DNA of 64,000 nucleotides from Rhodoferax sp. (GTDB taxonomy: Bacteria > Pseudomonadota > Gammaproteobacteria > Burkholderiales > Burkholderiaceae_C). Of this stretch, positions 17,125-25,058 are shown in pieces. The notes below the pieces were generated by a model. It had not been told where the DNA came from and ran no database searches. It saw nothing but the letters and a program-made list of their open reading frames with translations. The first letter of the stretch is position 1. Each line of letters starts with the position of its first letter. Where the stretch lies: the NCBI RefSeq assembly GCF_030653815.1, contig NZ_JAURYQ010000015.1:112901-176900 (forward strand), in the 5' to 3' direction. A program made the translations under genes and the position numbers.

Positions 17125-18192
17125 TCAGGCCGTCAACATGGCACAGACGGCCTGTGTCACCTGCACCGTGGTGGCTTTGCCGCCCAGGTCGCCCGTGTGC
17201 AAGGCCGGGTCGGCGGTGACCTGCTCGATGGCCGCCATCAGTCGTTTGGCCGCCGCCGCTTCGCCCAAATGCTCCAGCAGCATCACGCAACTCCAGAAGG
17301 TGCCCACCGGGTTGGCCAGGCCCTTGCCCATGATGTCGAAGGCCGAGCCATGGATCGGTTCGAACATGGAGGGATAACGGCGCTCGGGGTCGATGTTGCC
17401 GGTCGGGGCGATGCCCAGGCTGCCCGCCAGGGCCGCGGCCAGATCGCTCAGAATGTCGGCGTGCAGGTTGGTGGCGACCAACGTGTCCAAAGTGGCGGGA
17501 CGGTTGACCATGCGCGCGGTGGCGGCATCCACCAGTTCCTTGTCCCATTTGACATCAGGGAACTCTTTGGCAACTTGCACCGCAATCTCGTCCCACATCA
17601 CCATGGCGTGGCGCTGCGCGTTGGACTTGGTCACCACGGTCAGCAGCTTGCGCGGACGCGACTGCGCCAGTTTGAAGGCAAAGCGCATGATGCGCTCGAC
17701 ACCGGCGCGGGTCATGATCGACACATCGGTGGCGGCCTCAATCGAGTGGCCCTGGTGAACACGCCCGCCCACCCCTGAATACTCGCCTTCCGAGTTCTCG
17801 CGCACGATGACCCAGTCCAGATCTTGCGGCCGGCAGCGCTTCAGCGGACCATCGATGCCAGGCAAAATACGCGTGGGCCGGACGTTGGCATATTGGTCAA
17901 AACCCTGGCAAATCTTGAGGCGCAAGCCCCACAGCGTGATGTGATCGGGAATGTGCGGGTCGCCCGCAGAGCCAAACAAAATGGCATCCTGGTGGCGCAG
18001 CGCATCGAGGCCATCCGCCGGCATCATCTCGCCGTGCGCGCGGTACCAGTCACCGCCCCAGCCGAAGTTCTCGAATTCAAATGTGAAGTCGCTGCCGGCG
18101 GCTGCCAGCGCCTCCAGCACGGTCTGGCCCGCGGGCACCACCTCTTTGCCAATACCGTCACCGGGGATGCAAGCTATTTTGTAGGTCTTCAT
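17125..18192 (-). CDS. ttuC: Tartrate dehydrogenase/decarboxylase (D-malate dehydrogenase family)
   Basis: 355 residues, the length of TtuC. It belongs to the NAD-dependent beta-hydroxyacid oxidative decarboxylases with isocitrate and isopropylmalate dehydrogenase. Substrate-contact residues are visible: Arg105 and Arg108 in NVRPTR, Arg131 in VRENSEGEYSG, Tyr138, Lys189 in VTKSN, Asp222, Asp246 and Asp250. Sequence resemblance to Agrobacterium TtuC is strong (ANVRPT, NAQRHAMVMWDEI, ATNLHADILSDLA). It oxidises tartrate to oxaloglycolate or decarboxylates D-malate. The promoter and leader upstream closely match those of the paralogue at 21496. A CAGGAG ribosome site precedes the ATG. Confidence 0.92.
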   Translation of the reverse strand: MKTYKIACIPGDGIGKEVVPAGQTVLEALAAAGSDFTFEFENFGWGGDWYRAHGEMMPADGLDALRHQDAILFGSAGDPHIPDHITLWGLRLKICQGFDQYANVRPTRILPGIDGPLKRCRPQDLDWVIVRENSEGEYSGVGGRVHQGHSIEAATDVSIMTRAGVERIMRFAFKLAQSRPRKLLTVVTKSNAQRHAMVMWDEIAVQVAKEFPDVKWDKELVDAATARMVNRPATLDTLVATNLHADILSDLAAALAGSLGIAPTGNIDPERRYPSMFEPIHGSAFDIMGKGLANPVGTFWSCVMLLEHLGEAAAAKRLMAAIEQVTADPALHTGDLGGKATTVQVTQAVCAMLTA

Positions 18193-18224
18193 GAAGTCTC
18201 CTGTCGCGTGGGTTATGGCCGCAA

Positions 18225-18240
18225 TATACCTATTGCTTAC
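18225..18240 (-). promoter_or_regulatory. Conserved promoter-like block in front of ttuC
   Basis: Read on the minus strand, GCAATAGGTATATT begins at 18236, 21 bases after the operator half ending at 18258. The same block, differing by one base, stands 21 bases after the operator of the second dehydrogenase gene. Spacing and position suggest a promoter element. No experimental start is known. Confidence 0.5.
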
Positions 18241-18257
18241 TTTTATTGATCTTCATG

Positions 18258-18287
18258 AAGTGACACCATTATTCACTTTGAATTAAC
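18258..18287 (-). promoter_or_regulatory. Tartrate operator copy A (upstream of ttuC)
   Basis: A 30-bp block matches, in inverted orientation, the block at 21400-21430. 26 bases are identical without a gap and one mismatch falls in the outer four. It contains the dyad ATTCA-n3-TGAAT and the overlapping GTGA-n9-TCAC. The site lies 66 bases upstream of the ttuC start and only 11 bases past the end of the dehydratase gene. It is a likely binding site of the LysR protein encoded at 20481-21398. Confidence 0.75.
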
Positions 18288-18297
18288 AATCACCTGA

Positions 18298-19464
18298 TCA
18301 AGACGAGAGCGCTTGCATGTGGACAAAAAGGTCGGCCTTGGCCTCAAAGCCAATGCCAGGCAGATCAGGCAGGGTCACATGGCCGTCGATCACTTTCACG
18401 CCATCCGGGAAACCCCCAAAAGGCTGGAACAGGTCGGGATAAGACTCGTTGCCGCCCAAGCCCAGACCTGCTGCGATGTTCAGGGACATCTGGTGGCCAC
18501 CATGCGGGATGCAGCGGCTGGCCGACCAGCCATGTTCCTTGAGCATGTCCAGTGTGCGCAGGTATTCGACCAGGCCGTAGCTCAAGGCGCAGTCGAATTG
18601 CAGCCAGTCGCGGTCGGGGCGCATGCCGCCGTAGCGGATCAGGTTGCGCGCGTCCTGCATCGAAAACAGGTTTTCACCGGTCGCCATCGGGTTTTTGTAG
18701 TAGCTGCGCAGCGTGGCCTGCAACTCGAAGTCGAGCGGGTCGCCAGCCTCCTCGTACCAGAACAGATCGTACTGCGACAAGGCCTTGGCGTACTGGATGG
18801 CCGTGTCCAGGTCGAAACGGCCATTGGCATCGACACACAGCTTTTGCCCGTCCTGCAACACCTCCATGATCGAGTCGATGCGGCGCAGGTCCTCGTCGAG
18901 CGAGGCGCCACCGATCTTCTTTTTCACCACGGTGTAGCCGCGGTCGATGTAGCTGCGCATTTCATCCTTGAGCTTGCCGTGGTCCTGACCGGGGTAGTAA
19001 TAGCCGCCGGCGGCATAGACAAAGATCCTGCGGTTCGGCTGGCCGTCGCCGTAGCGGTCGGCCAGCAACTGGAACAGCGGTTGGCCGGCGATCTTGGCCA
19101 CCGCGTCCCACACCGCCATGTCGATGGTGCCGATGGCGACCGAACGCTCGCCATGGCCTCCCGGCTTTTCGTTGGTGAACATCGCAGCCCAAACCTTGTG
19201 CGGGTCGAGGTTGTTGCCGCTGCTGTCCAACAGCGAATCCGGGCTGGCTTCGAGCACACGCGGGATGAAGCGTTCGCGCATCAACTTGCCCTGGCCATAG
19301 CGACCGTTGGAATTGAAGCCATAGCCCACCACCGGCTGGCCGTCGCGGATCACGTCGGTGATCACGGCCACCAGACTCAGCGTCATCTTGCTGAAGTCGA
19401 TATAGGCGTTGCGAATGGGGGAGCTGATAGGGAGTGTGATCTCTCTGATATCGACGATTTTCAT
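18298..19464 (-). CDS. tarD: D(-)-tartrate dehydratase, enolase superfamily
   Basis: 388 residues. The sequence closely resembles characterised Bradyrhizobium D-tartrate dehydratase: ISSPIRNAYIDF, GYGFNSNGRYGQG, EKPGGHGERSVA, FVYAAGGYYYPG and IPHGGHQMSLNIAAG are all present. Enolase-superfamily residues are in place: KxK with Lys183, metal ligands Asp212, Glu238 and Glu264, and the catalytic His321. The product is oxaloacetate. The gene is divergent from the LysR regulator at 19561 and upstream of ttuC on the same strand, which however has its own operator and promoter. The enzyme is cytoplasmic, with Mg2+ expected. Confidence 0.93.
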   Translation of the reverse strand: MKIVDIREITLPISSPIRNAYIDFSKMTLSLVAVITDVIRDGQPVVGYGFNSNGRYGQGKLMRERFIPRVLEASPDSLLDSSGNNLDPHKVWAAMFTNEKPGGHGERSVAIGTIDMAVWDAVAKIAGQPLFQLLADRYGDGQPNRRIFVYAAGGYYYPGQDHGKLKDEMRSYIDRGYTVVKKKIGGASLDEDLRRIDSIMEVLQDGQKLCVDANGRFDLDTAIQYAKALSQYDLFWYEEAGDPLDFELQATLRSYYKNPMATGENLFSMQDARNLIRYGGMRPDRDWLQFDCALSYGLVEYLRTLDMLKEHGWSASRCIPHGGHQMSLNIAAGLGLGGNESYPDLFQPFGGFPDGVKVIDGHVTLPDLPGIGFEAKADLFVHMQALSS

Positions 19465-19541
19465 GTTGGGTTCCGTGCATTGAGAACGCTATGATCGCCG
19501 GATCGTTTGGATTTGACCAATGCTGTTTTTCTTCTTTTCAA

Positions 19542-19554
19542 TGCTTTCAAAGCA
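19542..19554. promoter_or_regulatory. T-N11-A palindrome, candidate LysR box
   Basis: TGCTTTCAAAGCA is a perfect 13-bp palindrome with the T-N11-A form of LysR-type boxes. It lies between the divergent tarD and lysR genes, six bases upstream of the lysR ATG at 19561. It is a candidate autoregulatory site of that LysR protein. A chance occurrence of this length is possible. Confidence 0.45.
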
Positions 19555-19560
19555 CTGGCC

Positions 19561-20484
19561 ATGAACCTCTCCTGGCTTGACGACTTTTTGGCTTTAGCCT
19601 CAACCGGCAACTTCTCGAGGGCCGCGGAAGATCGCCACATGACGCAACCCGCGTTCGGCCGGCGGGTACGGGCGCTGGAAGAGTGGCTTGGAACCGAACT
19701 TTTCGACCGGAGTTCGCAACCGGTGCGTCTGACTGCGACGGGCGAGTGGTTTCATCGCGTTGCCCACGACCTGCTGGCGCAGGTGGCGCGTGTTCCCGGA
19801 GAAGCGCGCACCGTTGCCGAGGCCCATTCAAACAGCCTGCGCTTTGCCGCGACACATGCCTTGTCGTTCACCTTCATGCCCGGCTGGCTGCGCCGCCTTG
19901 ACGCCCACACGATGGGTGGAACGATACAGCTGGAATCGGACATGCTGCAACGGTGCGAGGCACTGATCGAGCAAAGCCAAGTGCAATTCGTCATATGCCA
20001 TGTTCATCAACAGGCCCCGGGGCGATTGCATGCAGAGGCCTACCCGTCGGTTCAAATCGGGGCGGACGTTCTGATCCCGGTCTCGGCAGCAGGATCCGGC
20101 GGGCGCCCACTTCACACGCTGGGGTCGAGTGGTTCTGCGGTGCCCCTGCTGACCTACAGCGCCGAATCCGGACTGGGACGAATTTTGCGAGAAACCCGTT
20201 ACGCCGCATTGGAGAAGCTGTCCACACAAACCTTTTTCACGGCGCATCTCGCGTCGGTCTTGCGGACGATGGTGCTCGACGGGCGCGGCATCGCCTGGCT
20301 GCCGAAGAGTCTCATTGACGAAGATCTGGCAAGCGGCCGACTGGTGCCCGCTGCCTCTGAGGAATGGTGCGTTGAGCTTGAAATCAGACTGTACCGTGAT
20401 CGAAAACCCATGGCTCGCGCTGCAGAAGCACTGTGGGACGCGGTACGCCTGACCGGCGAGGGCGCCGCTCCCACAGGGGCCTAA
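19561..20484 (+). CDS. LysR-family transcriptional regulator (divergent from tarD)
   Basis: 307 residues from MNLSWLDDFLALASTGNFSRAAEDRHMTQ, the normal LysR N-terminus; a TTG start 54 bases upstream would add a non-conserved extension. The winged helix-turn-helix spans residues 1-60 (AFGRRVRALEEWLGTELFDRS). The ligand-binding domain covers 90-300. The gene is divergent from tarD across 96 bp and ends overlapping by 4 bp with the convergent second LysR gene. It probably controls tarD in response to tartrate or a derivative, from position. The recognition helix MTQPAFGRRVRALEE differs from the common form MTQPAVSRQI. Confidence 0.9.
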   Translation: MNLSWLDDFLALASTGNFSRAAEDRHMTQPAFGRRVRALEEWLGTELFDRSSQPVRLTATGEWFHRVAHDLLAQVARVPGEARTVAEAHSNSLRFAATHALSFTFMPGWLRRLDAHTMGGTIQLESDMLQRCEALIEQSQVQFVICHVHQQAPGRLHAEAYPSVQIGADVLIPVSAAGSGGRPLHTLGSSGSAVPLLTYSAESGLGRILRETRYAALEKLSTQTFFTAHLASVLRTMVLDGRGIAWLPKSLIDEDLASGRLVPAASEEWCVELEIRLYRDRKPMARAAEALWDAVRLTGEGAAPTGA

Positions 20485-21398
20485 TCGATTTTTGGCGAAC
20501 TGGTTGCAAACGCCTCACTGAGATAGTTGACAAAGGCTTTGACACGGGTCGCTGTCTGCAGCCTTTGGGGGTAAATGGCGTAGATATCGGCCGGCGGCGT
20601 TTGCCAGTTTTCAAGCACCAACTTGAGCCGGCCACTGTGCAGGTATTTTGCGATGTCCCACTCGGAGCGCATCAGGATGCCGTGGCCATCGAGCGCCCAG
20701 CCCAAGGCCGTTTCACCATCATTGCTGCTGAGCGTGCCGCGCACCTTGACCGTCTGGTTTTGCTGGCCGCAGCGCAGGTGCCAGATGCCATAAGCCTCGT
20801 CACCCTGCCGGATGCCGATGCAGTCGTGTTGCGCCAGTTCAGCCGGATGGCGCGGTGTACCGCGTTGATTCAGGTAAGCGGGCGAGGCGCACAAGAGTCG
20901 GCGATTGCTGGCAATGCGTTTGGCGATGACCCGGGCATCGGGCGGCTCGCCAAAGCGGATACAGACGTCAAAAGCATCTTCGCTCAAGGCGGGGGGGTTG
21001 ACGGTGAGCTGCAACTGCACCTGCACGCCGGGGAACAGTTTGATGAAACTGGAGATGATCGGTGAAATATGACTGCGCCCGAAGCCCATTGTGGCGTTCA
21101 CGCGCAACAGCCCCTTGGGCGCCGCAATGGCGCTGCCGATCAGGTGCTCCATGTCGTCGATCTCGACCAGGATCCGGCGCGCGTGTTCAAGGTACAGTTC
21201 ACCCTCGGCCGTCAGGCTGACCCGGCGCGTGGTGCGATTGAGCAACTGGGCGCCGAGCCTGGCCTCCATCTGGTTCAGTCTTTTGCTGATGGCCGGCGTG
21301 GTGATGTTGAGCTCCCGTGCCGTCGCCGAGAAGCTGCCAAGCCGTGCCAGCAGGCTGAAAAAAGCCATCTCGGAGGGTGCTGTGATGGGGGATGACAT
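20481..21398 (-). CDS. LysR-family transcriptional regulator (divergent from the second dehydrogenase)
   Basis: 305 residues with an N-terminal helix-turn-helix (FFSLLARLGSFSATARELNITTPAISKRLNQME) and the AQLLNRTTRRVSLT strand typical of the DmlR/TtuA-like LysR branch. The effector domain runs from about 90 to 295. DmlR activates the D-malate dehydrogenase gene and TtuA belongs to a tartrate operon, so a role in tartrate/malate control fits. It is divergent from the dehydrogenase at 21496. The operator at 21400-21430 lies in that gap and recurs upstream of ttuC, so one regulator may control both genes. Confidence 0.92.
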   Translation of the reverse strand: MSSPITAPSEMAFFSLLARLGSFSATARELNITTPAISKRLNQMEARLGAQLLNRTTRRVSLTAEGELYLEHARRILVEIDDMEHLIGSAIAAPKGLLRVNATMGFGRSHISPIISSFIKLFPGVQVQLQLTVNPPALSEDAFDVCIRFGEPPDARVIAKRIASNRRLLCASPAYLNQRGTPRHPAELAQHDCIGIRQGDEAYGIWHLRCGQQNQTVKVRGTLSSNDGETALGWALDGHGILMRSEWDIAKYLHSGRLKLVLENWQTPPADIYAIYPQRLQTATRVKAFVNYLSEAFATSSPKID

Positions 21399-21399
21399 T

Positions 21400-21430
21400 G
21401 TTGATTCAAAGTGAATAATGGTGTCACTTT
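21400..21430 (+). promoter_or_regulatory. Tartrate operator copy B
   Basis: This block, in the gap between the LysR gene and the second dehydrogenase, is the inverted copy of the site at 18258-18287, with 26 identical bases. It holds the dyad ATTCA-n3-TGAAT and GTGA-n9-TCAC and begins two bases from the lysR start codon, so binding would also affect the regulator's own expression. Confidence 0.75.
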
Positions 21431-21450
21431 AATTCGTTAGATAAACCTTG

Positions 21451-21464
21451 GCAATAGGTAAATT
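21451..21464 (+). promoter_or_regulatory. Conserved promoter-like block of the second dehydrogenase
   Basis: GCAATAGGTAAATT starts 21 bases after the operator, the same spacing and nearly the same sequence as upstream of ttuC. Conservation with ttuC covers operator, this block and the ribosome-binding leader, which points to duplication of a whole promoter-gene unit or strong selection. Confidence 0.5.
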
Positions 21465-21495
21465 AGACCTTGTCAACCAACATTCAGGAGACTTC

Positions 21496-22584
21496 ATGAA
21501 GACCTACAGGATTGCGTGCATCGCCGGCGACGGCATTGGCAAAGAGGTGATGCCCGAGGGCCTGCGGGCCTTGCAGGCTGCCAACCAGCGCTTTGGGCTG
21601 GGGCTGGAATTTACCCATTTTGACTGGGCGCACTGCGACTACTACCTGGCGCACGGCAAGATGATGCCCGATGACTGGAAACAGCAACTATCGGGTTTCG
21701 ACGCGATTTATTTTGGTGCGGTGGGCTGGCCCGCCACGGTACCCGACCACATCTCGCTGTGGGGTTCCCTGCTGAAGTTCCGCCGCGAATTTGACCAGTA
21801 CATCAACCTGCGTCCGGTGCGCCTGTTTGAAGGCGTGCCCTGTCCGCTGGCCGGACGCAAAGCCGGCGAGATCGAGTACTTTGTGGTGCGCGAGAACACC
21901 GAAGGCGAGTACACCTCGCTGGGCGGCATCATGTACGAAGGCACCGAGCGCGAAGTGGTGATCCAGGAGTCGGTCTATTCGCGCCACGGCGCAGACCGAC
22001 TGCTCAAATACGCGTTTGAGCTGGCCCAGAGCCGGCCACGCAAACACCTGACGCTGGCCACCAAATCCAACGGCATCGCCATCAGCATGCCCTGGTGGAA
22101 CAGCCGCGCCGACGCGGTGGGCAGCGCCTACCCCGAGGTGACCGTGGACAAGCAGCACATCGACATCCTGACCGCGCGCTTCGTGCTGCAGCCCGGCCGC
22201 TTTGACGTGGTCGCGGCCACCAACCTGTTTGGTGACATCCTGTCCGACCTGGGACCGGCCACCACCGGCACCATCGGCCTGGCGCCTTCAGCCAACCTGA
22301 ACCCGGAGCGGGCCTTTCCGTCGCTGTTCGAACCGGTGCACGGTTCGGCGCCCGACATCTACGGCAAGAACATCGCCAACCCGGTGGCCATGGTCTGGTC
22401 GGGGGCGCTGATGCTGGATTTTCTGGGCGACGGCCAAGGCGTGATGCGCCAGGCGCACGATGCCATCGTTCAGGCGATCGAGACCGTTTTGAAACAGGGT
22501 CCGCGCACACCCGACCTGGGTGGCGAGGCCTCGACCACGTCGATGGGCGAGGCCCTGGCTGCGCAGATTGCTAGGCGCATCTGA
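21496..22584 (+). CDS. Tartrate/D-malate dehydrogenase paralogue
   Basis: 362 residues starting at the ATG with CAGGAG upstream; the leader CAGGAGACTTCATGAAG is identical to that of ttuC. The family residues are Arg106, Arg109, Arg132 in VRENTEGEYT, Tyr139, Lys190, Asp223, Asp247 and Asp251. It diverges clearly from ttuC (for example ISLWGSLLKFRREFDQYINLRP against ITLWGLRLKICQGFDQYANVRP). It may therefore prefer another diacid such as D-malate or a tartrate stereoisomer. It is divergent from the LysR gene at 20481. A hairpin repeat follows directly after its stop codon. Confidence 0.88.
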   Translation: MKTYRIACIAGDGIGKEVMPEGLRALQAANQRFGLGLEFTHFDWAHCDYYLAHGKMMPDDWKQQLSGFDAIYFGAVGWPATVPDHISLWGSLLKFRREFDQYINLRPVRLFEGVPCPLAGRKAGEIEYFVVRENTEGEYTSLGGIMYEGTEREVVIQESVYSRHGADRLLKYAFELAQSRPRKHLTLATKSNGIAISMPWWNSRADAVGSAYPEVTVDKQHIDILTARFVLQPGRFDVVAATNLFGDILSDLGPATTGTIGLAPSANLNPERAFPSLFEPVHGSAPDIYGKNIANPVAMVWSGALMLDFLGDGQGVMRQAHDAIVQAIETVLKQGPRTPDLGGEASTTSMGEALAAQIARRI

Positions 22585-22590
22585 TTGGTT

Positions 22591-22636
22591 GGGGTCAGAG
22601 CACGTCGCTATGCGAGTGGTCTGACCCGCAAGGTTT
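22591..22636. repeat. Intergenic hairpin repeat, copy 1
   Basis: The element starts with GGGGTCAGAGCAC and ends with GTGGTCTGACCCGCAAG. Outer stem GGGTCAGA (22592-22599) pairs with TCTGACCC (22620-22627), and the inner stem TCGC-tat-GCGA closes it. It fills the gap between two convergent genes and reaches the gdhA stop codon, so it may serve as a bidirectional 3' structure, although no T-run follows. Confidence 0.85.
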
Positions 22637-23979
22637 CAGTAGACGCCCTGTGCCGCCATGGCATCGGCCACCTTGACGAAGCCGGCGATGTTGGCACCGT
22701 CGACGTAGTTGACAAAGCCCCCTTCGCGGGTGCCGTAGCGCACGCAGTTGGTGTGGATGTCGGTCATGATGATGCGCAAACGGGCATCCACCTCATGACG
22801 CTCCCAGGGCAGGCGCATGGCGTTCTGGGTCATCTCCAAGCCCGAGGTGGCGACACCACCGGCATTGGCCGCCTTGCCCGGGCCGTACATGATCTTGGCT
22901 GCCAGAAAGACCTCCACCGCCTCCAGGTTGGACGGCATGTTGGCGCCCTCGGCCACGCACTTGACACCGTTCTTGACCAGTTCGCGTGCGTCGTCGCCGT
23001 TGATCTCGTTTTGCGTGGCGCAAGGCAGGGCGATGTCCACAGGCACACTCCAGGGCGTTTTTCCGGCTTCAAAGCGCAATCCGAAACGCTGGGCGTACTC
23101 TTCAACACGACCGTAATGGATGTTCTTGATGTCCATCAGAGCGGCCAGTTTTTCGGGGGTAAAGCCGGCTTCGTCGATGACCGTGCCACCCGAGTCCGAC
23201 GCGGTGATCACGCGGGCGCCCAGTTCCATGGCCTTTTCAATGGCGTACTGCGACACATTGCCCGAACCCGACACCGACACCCGCATGCCCTCCATGCTGA
23301 GCTGGTTGTGAGCCAGCATATCCTGCACAAAGTACACCAAACCGTAACCGGTGGCTTCCGGGCGAATCAGGCTGCCGCCGAAGCTCAGGCCCTTGCCGGT
23401 GAAGACGCTGGCCGCATTGTTGGAGAGTTTTTTCATCATGCCGGCCATGAAGCCCACTTCACGCCCGCCCACGCCGATGTCCCCGGCGGGCACGTCGGTG
23501 TCAGGGCCGAGGTGGCGGTACAGCTCGACCATCAGGGCCTGGCAGAAACGCATCACTTCATTGCGGCTCTTGCCCTTGGGGTCAAAGTCGGAACCGCCCT
23601 TGCCGCCGCCCATGGGCAAGGTGGTCAGGGCGTTCTTGAAAGTTTGCTCAAAAGCCAGGAACTTGAGGATGGACAGGTTCACCGACGGATGAAAGCGCAT
23701 GCCGCCTTTGAACGGGCCGATGGCTGAGCTGTGCTGAATGCGAAAAGCACGGTTGGTATGGGTTTTGTTGTGGTCATCGACCCAGGACACCCGGAACTGG
23801 ATGATGCGCTCGGACTCCACCAGCCGCTCCAGAATGCCGCCGTCAGCGTAGCGCGGATTGGCCGCAATGAAATCCCACAAACTCCCCATCACCTCTTGCA
23901 CGGCCTGATGAAACTCGGGCTGGTGCGGGTCGCGGGCTTTGACGTAGTCGAGAAAATCGGACAGGTTCTTGTACTTCAC
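22636..23979 (-). CDS. gdhA: NADP-specific glutamate dehydrogenase
   Basis: 447 residues from a GTG preceded by AAGGA at seven bases, exactly the length of E. coli GdhA; an ATG nine codons upstream lacks such a site. Conserved blocks are AIGPFKGGMRFHPSVNLSIL, LTTLPMGGGKGGSDFDPKGK with the catalytic Lys region, DVPAGDIGVGGREVGFM, and the Rossmann motif VSGSGNVSQYA. It makes glutamate from 2-oxoglutarate and ammonium as a cytoplasmic hexamer. Its 3' end is next to a hairpin repeat shared with the convergent dehydrogenase gene. Its promoter must lie in the 438-bp gap towards sodB. Confidence 0.97.
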   Translation of the reverse strand: MKYKNLSDFLDYVKARDPHQPEFHQAVQEVMGSLWDFIAANPRYADGGILERLVESERIIQFRVSWVDDHNKTHTNRAFRIQHSSAIGPFKGGMRFHPSVNLSILKFLAFEQTFKNALTTLPMGGGKGGSDFDPKGKSRNEVMRFCQALMVELYRHLGPDTDVPAGDIGVGGREVGFMAGMMKKLSNNAASVFTGKGLSFGGSLIRPEATGYGLVYFVQDMLAHNQLSMEGMRVSVSGSGNVSQYAIEKAMELGARVITASDSGGTVIDEAGFTPEKLAALMDIKNIHYGRVEEYAQRFGLRFEAGKTPWSVPVDIALPCATQNEINGDDARELVKNGVKCVAEGANMPSNLEAVEVFLAAKIMYGPGKAANAGGVATSGLEMTQNAMRLPWERHEVDARLRIIMTDIHTNCVRYGTREGGFVNYVDGANIAGFVKVADAMAAQGVY

Positions 23980-24256
23980 TTGGCATTCCTTAAGGTCATT
24001 GATCAATCATGTGCGGCCACCTGATCGAGCACGACGAACGCAGAAAATTGAATGAACACCAAAAGAGTGCATTTCTTTAAAGATGAGCCAAAGCGCATTG
24101 ATTTGATGCACAAACATCAGATATGCACCTAATTAGCCCGTTCTGAACTATTTTTTGCCATTGATCGCACTTGAGTGGTGCATCTTCGATTCTAGCCATG
24201 ATGCAGAACCGGCATAACCTTATGCATGAACCGTTGATTCAGCGCAAACAAAAGGT
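23980..24256. other. Non-coding gap upstream of gdhA
   Basis: The 438-bp gap between gdhA and sodB is more A+T-rich than its surroundings in this first part and holds no credible gene. It should carry the gdhA promoter (minus strand). Several GTGCA/TGCAC words (for example near 24078, 24110, 24125 and 24178) recur, but no complete dyad matching a known regulator could be built. The rest of the gap holds the sodB terminator and two hairpin repeats. Confidence 0.5.
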
Positions 24257-24280
24257 CAAAAAAAACCACCCGAAGGTGGC
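24257..24280 (-). terminator. Rho-independent terminator downstream of sodB
   Basis: On the minus strand, stem CCACC pairs with GGTGG around the stable loop TTCG and is followed by eight T residues. It lies about 140 bases past the sodB stop codon, after two hairpin repeats. Confidence 0.85.
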
Positions 24281-24292
24281 TAACTTGAGACC

Positions 24293-24354
24293 TTGCGGGT
24301 CAGACCACTCGCGCAGCGACCCCGACCGAAGGGCGCATGCTCTGACCCCAACTA
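24293..24354. repeat. Intergenic hairpin repeat, copy 2 (longer loop)
   Basis: Inverted orientation relative to copy 1: CTTGCGGGTCAGACCAC at the left and TCTGACCCCAACT at the right. The outer stem GGGTCAGA/TCTGACCC is intact. The interior is extended by about 16 bases (a GACCGAAGGGC-containing insert) compared with other copies. Confidence 0.8.
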
Positions 24355-24364
24355 ACTTGATAAC

Positions 24365-24409
24365 TTGCGGGTCAGACCACTCGCGCAGCGACGTGCTCTG
24401 ACCCCAACT
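24365..24409. repeat. Intergenic hairpin repeat, copy 3
   Basis: Same orientation as copy 2 and 72 bases away in direct repeat. The outer stem GGGTCAGA/TCTGACCC and inner stem TCGC-gca-GCGA are intact. It ends nine bases from the sodB stop codon. Confidence 0.85.
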
Positions 24410-24417
24410 GATTAGTG

Positions 24418-24999
24418 TCAGGCGAAATTGGCTTCGGCAAAACGCCAGTTCACCAGGTTGCTCAGGAAGGTCTCGACGTATTTGGGGCGCATGTTGCGGT
24501 AGTCGATGTAATAAGCGTGCTCCCAGACGTCAACGGTCAGCAGCGCTTTGTCGGCGGTGGTCAGGGGCGTGCCAGCGGCACCCATGTTGACGATGTCGAC
24601 CGAACCGTCGGCCTTTTTCACCAACCAGGTCCAGCCGGAGCCGAAGTTGCCCACGGCGCTCTTGACGAAGGCTTCCTTGAAAGCGGCGTAAGAACCCCAC
24701 TTGGCGTTGATGGCGTCGAGCAGCGCGCCGGTGGGCTCACCGCCGCCATTGGGGGTCATGCAGTTCCAGAAGAAGGTGTGGTTCCAGATTTGGGCGGCAT
24801 TGTTGTAGATGCCGGCGCTGGATTTCTTGACGATGGACTCGAGGTCCATGCTTTCGAACTCGGTGCCTTTTTGCAGGTTGTTGAGGTTCACCACATAAGC
24901 GTTGTGGTGCTTGCCGTAGTGGTATTCCAGCGTTTCCTTGGAATAGTGGGGTGCCAGGGCATCCATCGCAAAAGGCAGGGCGGGCAAAGTATGTTCCAT
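24418..24999 (-). CDS. sodB: Iron superoxide dismutase
   Basis: 193 residues from the ATG preceded by GAGGA, the same length as E. coli SodB; an upstream in-frame start would add eight residues. Metal ligands follow the Fe/Mn-SOD pattern: His in [11 protein letters not shown], His in NHTFFWNC, and Asp/His in [14 protein letters not shown]. The NHTFFWNCM and [13 protein letters not shown] signatures, with Gln/Ala placement around NAAQIWNH, point to the iron form. It removes cytoplasmic superoxide. Two hairpin repeats and a strong terminator lie downstream. It is transcribed alone on the minus strand; xseA upstream is separated by a long inverted repeat. Confidence 0.96.
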   Translation of the reverse strand: MEHTLPALPFAMDALAPHYSKETLEYHYGKHHNAYVVNLNNLQKGTEFESMDLESIVKKSSAGIYNNAAQIWNHTFFWNCMTPNGGGEPTGALLDAINAKWGSYAAFKEAFVKSAVGNFGSGWTWLVKKADGSVDIVNMGAAGTPLTTADKALLTVDVWEHAYYIDYRNMRPKYVETFLSNLVNWRFAEANFA

Positions 25000-25058
25000 G
25001 AGGTCCTCGGTGTTGAGTTGCAAAAAAAGAAATTGTAAAAACTTTCAGGCGCGAGCTT

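Noticed and set aside
19507..19560. Longer start (TTG) for the first LysR gene
   Set aside because: The added 18 residues are hydrophobic and absent from LysR proteins, and they would cover the palindrome at 19542-19554.
23980..24256. NtrC- or sigma-54-type control of gdhA
   Set aside because: TGCACC and TGGTGCA halves occur but are about 50 bases apart, and no -24/-12 element could be found.
24293..24409. CRISPR array
   Set aside because: Only two copies here, and the repeated unit is itself a hairpin with variable interior; there are no spacers or cas genes.
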